NCBI GenBank assembly: GCA_020636315.1
Contig: JACJYA010000009.1
Location: forward strand, 1-64,000
Source: Lewinellaceae bacterium
GTDB taxonomy: Bacteria > Bacteroidota > Bacteroidia > Chitinophagales > Saprospiraceae
Reading direction: 5' to 3'
Length of the DNA: 64,000 bases
The notes under the pieces were generated by a model, which was not told the origin of the DNA, ran no database searches, and worked only from the letters and a program-made list of their open reading frames with translations. Shown one piece after another: positions 8,420 through 14,825 of the stretch (the stretch's first letter is position 1; every line of letters begins with the position of its first letter). The translations under genes were made by a program, and so were the position numbers.

Positions 8420-9009
8420 ACTTCTAAATTTTCAGGATGTTGTTCAGCAAGCTGCCGGAAGGCCTTCTTGGCCCGGTTGATGCGGGTGGCCACCGTCCCC
8501 TCCGGGATCTTCAGTACGTCCGAGATCTCTTCATAGCTCATGTTTTCCAAAAATTTCAAGACCAGTACTTCCTTATACTTCAAAGGCAATTCACCCAGCA
8601 TTTTATGGATGTTCTGATCTGTTCTCTCCAGTACTTCCGGATCCGCAGCCGGCGCTTCATCCTGTAAATTTGCGTAGCGCCTGTCATCAAATTCATCTCT
8701 CTGATCTTTTCCAAAGGACTTTTTTTTGCGCAGGCAGGAGATCGCCTGATTGTGGACGATGCGGTACAGCCAGCTGGAAAGCTTGAGGGCAGGGTCAAAA
8801 GCATTGAGGTTTTTCCAGGCTTTCAGAAAAGCTTCCTGCAGTACATCCTCCGCTTCTTCTTCCGTTACTACACCCATCCGCTTCACGTAGCGCAGAAGCT
8901 GAGCCTCATACCGCTCGTACAGGCAGGAGAAGTAATCGACCTGTTCCAGCGACTTCTCCACGAGCTCCCGGTCGCTCAATTGTCCGCATATTTCTTTGGA
9001 AAGGTGCAT
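8416..9009 (-). CDS. RNA polymerase ECF-type sigma factor
   Basis: This is a 197-residue sigma-70 family protein. Region 2 is clear (RYEAQLLRYVKR, then EEAEDVLQEAFLKAWKNL and SSWLYRIVHNQAISCLRKKK). Region 4 follows (LPLKYKEVLVLKFLENMSYE, then EGTVATRINRAKKAFRQL). There is no region 1 or 3, which defines the ECF group. It is the first gene of a two-gene unit with the membrane protein that overlaps its stop. The promoter region upstream (9010-9050) overlaps one end of a foldback repeat element. Confidence 0.92.
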   Translation of the reverse strand: MHLSKEICGQLSDRELVEKSLEQVDYFSCLYERYEAQLLRYVKRMGVVTEEEAEDVLQEAFLKAWKNLNAFDPALKLSSWLYRIVHNQAISCLRKKKSFGKDQRDEFDDRRYANLQDEAPAADPEVLERTDQNIHKMLGELPLKYKEVLVLKFLENMSYEEISDVLKIPEGTVATRINRAKKAFRQLAEQHPENLEV

Positions 9010-9043
9010 GGATCATTTATCTGAATAGGTGGGTTGAAGATAG

Positions 9044-9216
9044 TAAAGTCCAGGCTGTCTCAAAAGTAAGGATCTGAAACGGGGTGCAAAATAATGTCCC
9101 GCTGCCCGTCCCAGCCCCTCTAACTCCCCGAAGGGGAGAACCGGACGGGCAGCTAATACAGAATATTATTTTGAGGCAAAATTTTGATTTACTCTTTTGA
9201 GACAGCCTTGACTTTA
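9044..9216. repeat. 173-bp foldback (MITE-like) element
   Basis: The outer inverted repeats at 9044-9066 and 9194-9216 match at 22 of 23 positions; their perfect inner core is AGGCTGTCTCAAAAG. Nested hairpins lie inside: GCTGCCCGTCC with GGACGGGCAGC, and the palindrome CTCCCCGAAGGGGAG. There is no coding content. From memory the AGGCTGTCTCAAAAG end resembles terminal repeats of IS1182-type elements, but this is unverified. It sits between the sigma-factor promoter and the 3' end of the DUF2202 gene. Confidence 0.65.
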
Positions 9217-9249
9217 TTTGAACCGGGCTACCACAGCCTGGCGCGAGGT

Positions 9250-10257
9250 TTAATTTCCACCGTTGCCATTTCCGTTGTTGCCGTTGCTGTTTCCGTTGTT
9301 GCCATTGTTCCCGGTTCCGTTGCTGCCATTACCGTTGCCGTTGCCGGTTTGGTTGCCGTGAGGGCCGGTGCCGTCGCAGGTGCCGGTACCGGCGCCGCCG
9401 TCAGTGTTGTTGGGGCAGATGCCGGCGCCATTTGGAGTTCCGTTTCCAGTTCCTGAGCCGTGAGGGCCCGTTCCATCACAGGTGCCTGTTCCCTGCCCGT
9501 TCCCCAAACCGGCGCCATTGCCGGTGCAGGCGCCGCAGAGGCTTTCCCCTCTTTCCCGCTCAGTGGTGATGATGGCCTCATATTCTTCCTGGCTGAGGTG
9601 TTGCACTTCGTAGGCAGCACCCAAAGTTGCCAGGCTGCGGGTGAAAGCCCGGAGGTGGTTGCGGGAGCCTTTCGTCAGGTTGTTAAAAACGGCAAGTACA
9701 TCATCGTTATCGACGTCCGGGTTCCCGATATTTTCCTGGAGGTCGGAAATGTCCAGGTCTTCGATGGCAGCGCCCACTTTCAGGGCGGCCTCCAGGCTTT
9801 CTCTACCCTGGGCCATCAGGGTAGCGTACAGGCCTCCGAGATGGCTATCTTCAAATTCACCAATACCCTTGCCTTCGGCCGGGTCGGCCAGGCCATATCT
9901 TTCTATCAGGCAGAGGACGGCATCCATGTGGCGCTGCTCAGAACGGGCAATGTTGGAGAACACCTTATAATCCCAAAGTTCGTACAAACCGAGATAAACA
10001 TCGCGGGCCAGTTTTTCTTCTTCCCGCATGAAGGCCAGTGCCTCTGATTCCGCCGTTGACAATTCCTGCGGGCCATAGGCCGCCGCCAGGCAACTGCAAA
10101 CATCTCCGGGGTTGGCCACCACTCCCCTGTCACCTACCGCAATGCCGTCTTCCATTGCCGGGGCGCCCGGTTCTGTTTTTTCACATTGAGTAAAAAGCAC
10201 GGCGAAACCAAATAAAAGCGCCACGCTGCCGATCCATCTTACCATCTGATTTTTCAT
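9250..10257 (-). CDS. DUF2202 ferritin-like lipoprotein with Gly/Asn-rich tail
   Basis: This is a 335-residue secreted protein. The N-terminus is a lipoprotein signal (SVALLFGFAVLFTQC), so it is probably membrane-anchored. Residues about 65-230 form a DUF2202 domain, a ferritin-like four-helix bundle, with LAFMREEEKLARDVYLGLY and an EQRHMDAV helix carrying the Glu/His residues expected of such bundles. The last 95 residues are low complexity (Gly, Asn, Thr) with two copies of GTGTCDGTGPHG and several Cys. Function is unknown; metal binding is plausible from the fold. It diverges from the EF-hand gene. Confidence 0.85.
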   Translation of the reverse strand: MKNQMVRWIGSVALLFGFAVLFTQCEKTEPGAPAMEDGIAVGDRGVVANPGDVCSCLAAAYGPQELSTAESEALAFMREEEKLARDVYLGLYELWDYKVFSNIARSEQRHMDAVLCLIERYGLADPAEGKGIGEFEDSHLGGLYATLMAQGRESLEAALKVGAAIEDLDISDLQENIGNPDVDNDDVLAVFNNLTKGSRNHLRAFTRSLATLGAAYEVQHLSQEEYEAIITTERERGESLCGACTGNGAGLGNGQGTGTCDGTGPHGSGTGNGTPNGAGICPNNTDGGAGTGTCDGTGPHGNQTGNGNGNGSNGTGNNGNNGNSNGNNGNGNGGN

Positions 10258-10316
10258 AACTGTATCTTTTTTGTTGAATTATTCATCCTTTCACCCCTTA
10301 CTACGCGGCCTTCCTT

Positions 10317-10430
10317 TTTTTCTTTCACTTTCCGGATTTTTTTTTCACTCTGCTGAACAGGCCCCATTTAAGCCTGCTCCGCGAACGCCGAATAACGGAT
10401 AACGGATAACGAAAAAAAGTGAAAGAAAAA
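10317..10430. promoter_or_regulatory. Long imperfect inverted repeat in a divergent promoter region
   Basis: TTTTTCTTTCACTTT (10317-10331) is exactly complementary to 10416-10430. Outside it a weaker pairing links TTACTACGCGG (near 10298) with CTCTGCGTAGCAAGG (near 10437-10451). Between the arms is a tandem TAACGGATAACGGATAACG stretch. The structure lies between the divergent DUF2202 and EF-hand genes. It could be regulatory or a decayed repeat element. Confidence 0.4.
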
Positions 10431-10486
10431 CTCCCCCTCTGCGTAGCAAGGAATGAAAGTTGATTAGATCATTAAAAACAACTACC

Positions 10487-10885
10487 ATGAAACAAGCTAT
10501 GAAAATCAGAGGACTGAGCTTCCTGCTCGCACTCGGGTTTGCCATGTTCTTCACCGCAGGCACTGCCAATGCCCAGGCTCAACAACAGGCCCGGGATTGC
10601 ACCCGCTTTACCCAATGCGACCTGAACGGCGATGGCTACATCGCCCAGAATGAATTCCGCAACGGCTCCTTCGCCGATTTCGACAAGAACGGCGACGGCC
10701 AGCTTTCCCGAAAGGAATACCGGAAGATGAACCAATCACAAAAGGCGTTCAAAGGCAGCAACGGGCAAGGACAGGGACAAGGCAAAGGCCAGCAAAAAGG
10801 CTTCCACCAGGGTAACGGACAACGCACCGGCACTATGATGCAGGGAGGAAGCCGCACCGGCACCCGCCGTGGCAGGGGCCAGTGA
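10487..10885 (+). CDS. Secreted EF-hand protein
   Basis: This is a 132-residue protein with a signal peptide (LSFLLALGFAMFFTAGTANA) and two EF-hand loops: DLNGDGYIAQNEF and DKNGDGQLSRKEY. Both keep the Asp/Asn/Gly/Glu calcium ligands. The C-terminal third is a basic Gly/Gln/Arg-rich low-complexity tail. The ATG at 10487 is chosen because the signal peptide follows it directly. It probably binds calcium outside the cytoplasm. Partners are unknown, though the divergent DUF2202 gene has a similar low-complexity tail. Confidence 0.85.
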   Translation: MKQAMKIRGLSFLLALGFAMFFTAGTANAQAQQQARDCTRFTQCDLNGDGYIAQNEFRNGSFADFDKNGDGQLSRKEYRKMNQSQKAFKGSNGQGQGQGKGQQKGFHQGNGQRTGTMMQGGSRTGTRRGRGQ

Positions 10886-11116
10886 TTGCGGCAGGTATGA
10901 TGAGTTTTTTTAAGTAAGCAGGGGGCTTAAAGTTTAGTTCAAGCCCCTCCTCTCAGGGCAAACGCAACTAAATGATTTTCTCTTCCCAAATGCAGAAATT
11001 TCAAATCAGATGCGTTAGCCCTGAGTTTTTCTGTTTGTAAACACGCAATGGGTAGTAAAGCAGTAAATCAGCAATTTTGAGATAAATTTATCTTCTCGGT
11101 TTGAACAATAGCCGGA

Positions 11117-11488
11117 GTGACGATGGCCGCCGACGGAGGGGCCATCAGCCTGACGGCCGCCTTTTCTGACGATATGGCCTGTGCGTTACAGAATACCAAC
11201 GCCGGTACTGCCCCGGCAGCTTGTTCCATCATCTGCATTGATACGGCCATCGACAATCCGATTAGCTATGTAGAAGGCCTGGGGATCAGCAGTGGGACAA
11301 AACGGGCTATACCACGCAGGCTGGACAAGGCGGCCTACAGGTTATGCAACGGATACCCCGTCAGCTATGTCATCAGTACCCTGAACAGCGTTATCGATTA
11401 TGTGGAATATCAGAGCGGCGGAGCTATTCCCATTGGAGAGGAAATAATAACCAAAAAAGCCTCCTTTTACAGGGTTTTTAGATCATAG
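11117..11488 (+). CDS. Hypothetical protein, possibly orphan
   Basis: This is a 123-codon open frame that matches no family I recognise. The N-terminal half is Ala-rich with three Cys (DDMACALQNTN, AACSIICID). The C-terminal half is more regular (RRLDKAAYRLCNGYPVSYVI). No signal peptide or membrane segment is clear. The main support is a strong Rho-independent terminator 22 bp after the stop, on the right strand. The codon use does not settle it, and a shorter open frame overlaps on the other strand. About 230 bp upstream (10886-11116) show no other feature. Confidence 0.4.
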   Translation: MTMAADGGAISLTAAFSDDMACALQNTNAGTAPAACSIICIDTAIDNPISYVEGLGISSGTKRAIPRRLDKAAYRLCNGYPVSYVISTLNSVIDYVEYQSGGAIPIGEEIITKKASFYRVFRS

Positions 11489-11510
11489 ATAAACCGTAAA
11501 GGTTAAATTT

Positions 11511-11556
11511 GAAACCCCGAACGTTGGCTATTGTACAGCGTTCGGGGTTTCTTTTT
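11511..11556 (+). terminator. Rho-independent terminator
   Basis: A perfect 13-bp stem, GAAACCCCGAACG (11511-11523) with CGTTCGGGGTTTC (11539-11551), is followed by TTTTT. It is placed to end the plus-strand gene at 11117-11488. The symmetric stem may also serve the minus-strand Crp/Fnr gene ending at 11598. Confidence 0.85.
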
Positions 11557-11597
11557 CAAGCTTCCACCTTTCTCTTCGATGGGCCAATTAAGGGCAG

Positions 11598-12221
11598 CTA
11601 AAGCACCTCGATCCACCCCTGCTCCGCCTGCCGCACCACGCCTTCTTTTTCCAGCTTCTTCATCAGGCGGCTGATGACCTCCCGGGCAGAGCCCAGGTCT
11701 TCGGCGATCTCGCGGTGGTGGATATTGAGGCGGCGGGTATTCATCAGGCGGGCCTTCTCCAGGAGATAAGCCTTGAGGCGCTCGTCCATTCGGGCGAAAA
11801 GGAGGTGCTGAATGGTGCCCAGCAGGTCCTGATAGCGCTGGCGGTACTGATGGAAGTAAAAACGATTGAAAGCAGGATAGCTGCCGATCCACTCTTCGAC
11901 CAGGCCATTGGGAATAAGGACGGCCTCGGTGGCCGTTTCCGCAACCGCAAAGACCTGGCTGGGCATGTTTTCCACAATAGCGGTAAACGACATGATGCAG
12001 CTCTCCTCCGGCTGAATGTAATACAGCAGCAGGTCCCGCTCTTCAAATTTGGCATATACCTTGATCAGGCCGCTGAGCACAAAGGGCACGGCCCGGACGT
12101 ACTGCCCTTCCCGCAGGATCTCCGTTTGGGCGGGGATAGCCTGGCGAAGGCCTTTTTCCAGTATTTCACGGCGTAAAAAGGACGGCACTGAGGATTGGCC
12201 CGGATCGAAATAAGGTTCCAT
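11598..12221 (-). CDS. Crp/Fnr-family transcriptional regulator
   Basis: This is a 207-residue regulator with an N-terminal cyclic-nucleotide-binding-like beta-roll (about residues 15-120, VLSGLIKVYAKFEERDLLLYYI) and a C-terminal winged helix. The recognition region is REIAEDLGSAREVISRLMKK. No cluster of N-terminal Cys is present, so it is not an FeS-type FNR; the effector is unknown. It lies downstream of a DUF2892 gene on the same strand. A perfect palindrome directly upstream of the ATG is a candidate autoregulatory site. Confidence 0.92.
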   Translation of the reverse strand: MEPYFDPGQSSVPSFLRREILEKGLRQAIPAQTEILREGQYVRAVPFVLSGLIKVYAKFEERDLLLYYIQPEESCIMSFTAIVENMPSQVFAVAETATEAVLIPNGLVEEWIGSYPAFNRFYFHQYRQRYQDLLGTIQHLLFARMDERLKAYLLEKARLMNTRRLNIHHREIAEDLGSAREVISRLMKKLEKEGVVRQAEQGWIEVL

Positions 12222-12239
12222 GGTAACAGCGTTGTTACC
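12222..12239. promoter_or_regulatory. Palindrome GGTAACA-N4-TGTTACC, candidate Crp/Fnr operator
   Basis: The arms are perfect 7-mers around GCGT, with dyad geometry expected of a Crp/Fnr dimer site. The first base is adjacent to the start codon of the Crp/Fnr gene (ATG at 12221), which suggests steric autorepression. Confidence 0.55.
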
Positions 12240-12283
12240 CCGAAGGTAGGGCTTTCCGGGCTTAGGAGGGAATAGAAAAGAGC

Positions 12284-12316
12284 TTCCCTAGCATGGCCCG
12301 AAGCCATGCTAGGGAA
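12284..12316 (-). terminator. Hairpin terminator after the DUF2892 gene
   Basis: A perfect 14-bp stem, TTCCCTAGCATGGC (12284-12297) with its complement (12303-12316), has a 5-nt loop. Read on the minus strand it begins 9 bp after the stop of the DUF2892 gene and is followed by GCTCTTTTC. It therefore probably separates that gene from the Crp/Fnr gene. Confidence 0.6.
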
Positions 12317-12325
12317 AAATTTGCC

Positions 12326-12544
12326 TTAAGCAGCTTCCTTTTCCTGCCTGGGGCAGGTACTCAAACCAAAGGGCAGGTACAAGGGGCAGAAACTCACCAG
12401 GCTGGTCAGTACAAATACAGCGGCCAGCACGAGCAAGACAATGCCGAGGGCGCCGCTGATTACGTTGGTGAAGTATAAGGCGGCAATGATGATTGCAATG
12501 ATCACTCTGATGACCCGGTCGGCAGTTCCCATATTCTTTTTCAT
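12326..12544 (-). CDS. DUF2892 (YgaP-like) small membrane protein
   Basis: This is a 72-residue inner-membrane protein. The N-terminal motif MKKNMGTADRVIRVIIAIII and the two hydrophobic segments (about 13-33 and 35-55) are diagnostic of DUF2892. The C-terminal SFCPLYLPFGLSTC holds two Cys, as in the family, which often accompanies rhodanese or sulfur-handling proteins. It is expressed on its own or with the downstream Crp/Fnr regulator. The exact role is not known. Confidence 0.88.
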   Translation of the reverse strand: MKKNMGTADRVIRVIIAIIIAALYFTNVISGALGIVLLVLAAVFVLTSLVSFCPLYLPFGLSTCPRQEKEAA

Positions 12545-12694
12545 GACGTTCGTTTTTCGATGAATGAATTGGCTTTACGAAGTCAAATTTCTGAAAATAC
12601 AGGGCCGGAAGCTGTGACTACAGTCACCAGTTCCGAAATTTTTCCCATTTTTTCTTTCTTTGGCCGGATTTAATCACGAACCCGGATCAAAAAA

Positions 12695-13108
12695 TCAGTT
12701 TTTCAACTTGATCTCGATCACTCCATTCGCCCCCCTCACGCCGTAGAAGCCGGTCTCAGACGCGTTTTTCAACACTCTGATGGATTGAATTTCATTGACC
12801 GGGACCACTTCGGAGGCCGCCCTCAGGCCACCATTGAGCACCTGCCCGTTAACGACAAAAAGAGGCTCCGTACTGGAATTGATGGAATTGACGCCCCGGA
12901 TGGTTACCTGGGCATTCGGCCCGCTGCCGGATACGTAAACGCCCGACAATTTGCGCAAATGGTCCGTAAGAGAAATGGATTGGTCCGGGTTCTCAACTTC
13001 ACTGTGGCCAATGTTTTCCCCGGATATCCGGGATGTTCCGTAGGAAGAGCCGCAGGCGGAAAGGGCGAAAAGGGATAGCCCGTAGATTAAGAAATGTATT
13101 GCCCTCAT
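12695..13108 (-). CDS. Stand-alone TonB plug-domain lipoprotein
   Basis: This is a 137-residue protein with a lipoprotein signal (LSLFALSAC) followed by just one domain: the plug region of TonB-dependent receptors (LTDHLRKLSGVYVSG, then AQVTIRGVNSINSSTEPLFV and the closing ETGFYGVRGANGVIEI). There is no beta-barrel and no room for one. Such isolated plug lipoproteins occur in Bacteroidota; their job is unclear. It has no obvious operon partner. Confidence 0.85.
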   Translation of the reverse strand: MRAIHFLIYGLSLFALSACGSSYGTSRISGENIGHSEVENPDQSISLTDHLRKLSGVYVSGSGPNAQVTIRGVNSINSSTEPLFVVNGQVLNGGLRAASEVVPVNEIQSIRVLKNASETGFYGVRGANGVIEIKLKN

Positions 13109-13340
13109 AATTGGAGGAATTGAATGAACGATTCTGGTTTGTAAAGAGGCCCTCTGAAGGATATACGCCTCAGAGCTTGTTTGCTTTTATATAAGTGCCT
13201 GGACACAATTAGTGAGACACAAAGTGCCATTTAAGGCGCTGGTATTCAATCATTCCGTCATTCGTTAATTCAGTCCATGTACTTATATGGGTAACAAATA
13301 ACCCTGCTGCCCGGCCGAGTTCAGGGAGGTTTTCCCCGGC

Positions 13341-13847
13341 TCATTCCATACTCAATGCCGGCTTCACTTCCCCACGGTGGCAAGTCGTACAATTGACGGC
13401 CGGGTTTTCACTTTCCAGGTTGGGGATCTTGGCGAGCAGTTCCTGGTTGATCTTTCCGGTCATCACCCACATATCCCTGGCCACCTGCTTGGCGGGTTTG
13501 GACTCACTGGCCCAGTCTCCGAACTCGTGGCAGTGGCTGCATTTTACCCCAAGGCCTTTGCTGAAACCCATGCGCATAATGGGCAGCACTTTCCCGGCGG
13601 GCATGCCCTTCAATATCTCTATGTTCTCAAAAACCTCCTCAGCCGGCAGGTTCTCCTTCCCTTTGACCTTTTCCTGGATCTCGGCGATAAATGCAGGGAC
13701 AGCAGGTGGAACCTCAGCCGGTTTTTCCGGGGCAACTTCTCCTGTTGACGAAGTGGCGGTTTTCCTGGCAGTGCAGGCACTCCAGTTTACGGCGCCAAGC
13801 AGCAAAATGGAGCCGAGCACTCCCATTGCGATCAGTTTCCTTTTCAT
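13341..13847 (-). CDS. Dihaem cytochrome c of the photosynthetic-reaction-centre cytochrome family
   Basis: This is a 168-residue secreted cytochrome. The N-terminus is a lipoprotein-like signal ending WSAC. Two haem c motifs are present: CSHCH, inside MRMGFSKGLGVKCSHCHEFG, and CTTCH near the C-terminus. The spacing and the VLPIMRMGFSKGLGV helix are typical of the CytoC_RC family, a name that here does not imply photosynthesis. It probably carries electrons in the periplasm or at the outer membrane. It diverges from the SDR gene at 13996. Confidence 0.88.
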   Translation of the reverse strand: MKRKLIAMGVLGSILLLGAVNWSACTARKTATSSTGEVAPEKPAEVPPAVPAFIAEIQEKVKGKENLPAEEVFENIEILKGMPAGKVLPIMRMGFSKGLGVKCSHCHEFGDWASESKPAKQVARDMWVMTGKINQELLAKIPNLESENPAVNCTTCHRGEVKPALSME

Positions 13848-13995
13848 AGAATCAGGTATTTGATGAAAAAGGAAGATAGAAAATAAAACAGACTTAGAAG
13901 GGAAAACAGAGCCAATGGCCGGGACGGCCGGTGAAATAACCTCCAGCAGCGAACCTGCCGGGTAAGGTTAAACGTTCAAACAAAAACCTGAAAAA

Positions 13996-14811
13996 ATGAA
14001 CCAAAGGGCAAACCTGAAATTATCCGGCCAAACCGCCATCGTTACCGGAGGAAGTTCCGGCATTGGAAAAGCCTGCGCCAAAGCACTGGGTAAAGCCGGA
14101 GCCAATGTATTGATCGACTTCGTCGGCAACCCCGCCGGGGCCGAAGAGGCATTGACGGAAATAGAAGCAAGTGGAGGAAAAGGCATGATCTTCAAAGCTG
14201 ATGTCAGCCGGGAAGAGGAGGTCAGGGCCCTGTTTGATGCGGCCCGGGAAGCATTCGGCACCGTTGATATTCTCATCAACAACGCCGGCATCCAAAAAGA
14301 CGCCCCTTTTGTCGATATGAGCCTGAAAGACTGGAATTTTGTGCTGAACGTCAACCTGACCGGCCAGTTCCTGTGCGCCCGGGAAGCCGCAAGGGAGTTC
14401 CTGCGCCGCGGCCCCCGGCCGGAAGTATCCGTAGCGCTCGGCAAGATCATCTGTATGAGCTCGGTCCACCAACTCATCCCCTGGGCAGGGCACGTCAACT
14501 ACGCGGCCTCCAAAGGAGGCGTGATGCTCTTCATGAAATCCATCGCGCAGGAACTGGGAGAACACAAGATCCGGGTAAACAGCATCGCCCCCGGCGCCAT
14601 CAAGACCCCCATCAACAGAATGGCATGGAAAACCCCCGAGGCAGAAAAAGAACTGCTCAAACTCATCCCATACGGCAGAATAGGCAAAACGGAAGACATC
14701 GCCAGGATCGCGGTATGGCTCTCCTCGGACGAAAGTGATTACATACACGGCGAGACGATAGTAGTGGACGGTGGGATGGCGCTTTACCCCGGCTTCCGGG
14801 ATAACGGCTGA
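13996..14811 (+). CDS. Short-chain dehydrogenase/reductase (glucose 1-dehydrogenase-like)
   Basis: This is a 271-residue classical SDR. The cofactor motif is TGGSSGIGKA, the structural motif is NNAG, and the catalytic residues are the Ser of CMSSVHQ with the YAASK Tyr/Lys. The C-terminal GETIVVDGGMALYPGF is typical of the glucose 1-dehydrogenase-like subgroup, which oxidises sugars or other alcohols with NAD(P). The start follows a short intergenic region shared with the divergent cytochrome gene. The substrate is not determined. Confidence 0.92.
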   Translation: MNQRANLKLSGQTAIVTGGSSGIGKACAKALGKAGANVLIDFVGNPAGAEEALTEIEASGGKGMIFKADVSREEEVRALFDAAREAFGTVDILINNAGIQKDAPFVDMSLKDWNFVLNVNLTGQFLCAREAAREFLRRGPRPEVSVALGKIICMSSVHQLIPWAGHVNYAASKGGVMLFMKSIAQELGEHKIRVNSIAPGAIKTPINRMAWKTPEAEKELLKLIPYGRIGKTEDIARIAVWLSSDESDYIHGETIVVDGGMALYPGFRDNG

Positions 14812-14825
14812 CACTCCTGGCCCCT

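Noticed and set aside
9228..9620. Ala/Thr/Pro-repeat frame within the DUF2202 tail
   Set aside because: It is the other frame of a Gly/Asn repeat region; repetitive DNA keeps several frames open.
11068..11256. 62-codon minus-strand frame overlapping the hypothetical gene at 11117
   Set aside because: Low-complexity Ala-rich content, no terminator on its side, mirror of the plus-strand frame.
14020..14814. Long minus-strand frame under the SDR gene
   Set aside because: It mirrors a well-supported enzyme gene; high-GC third positions create such open antisense frames throughout the window.
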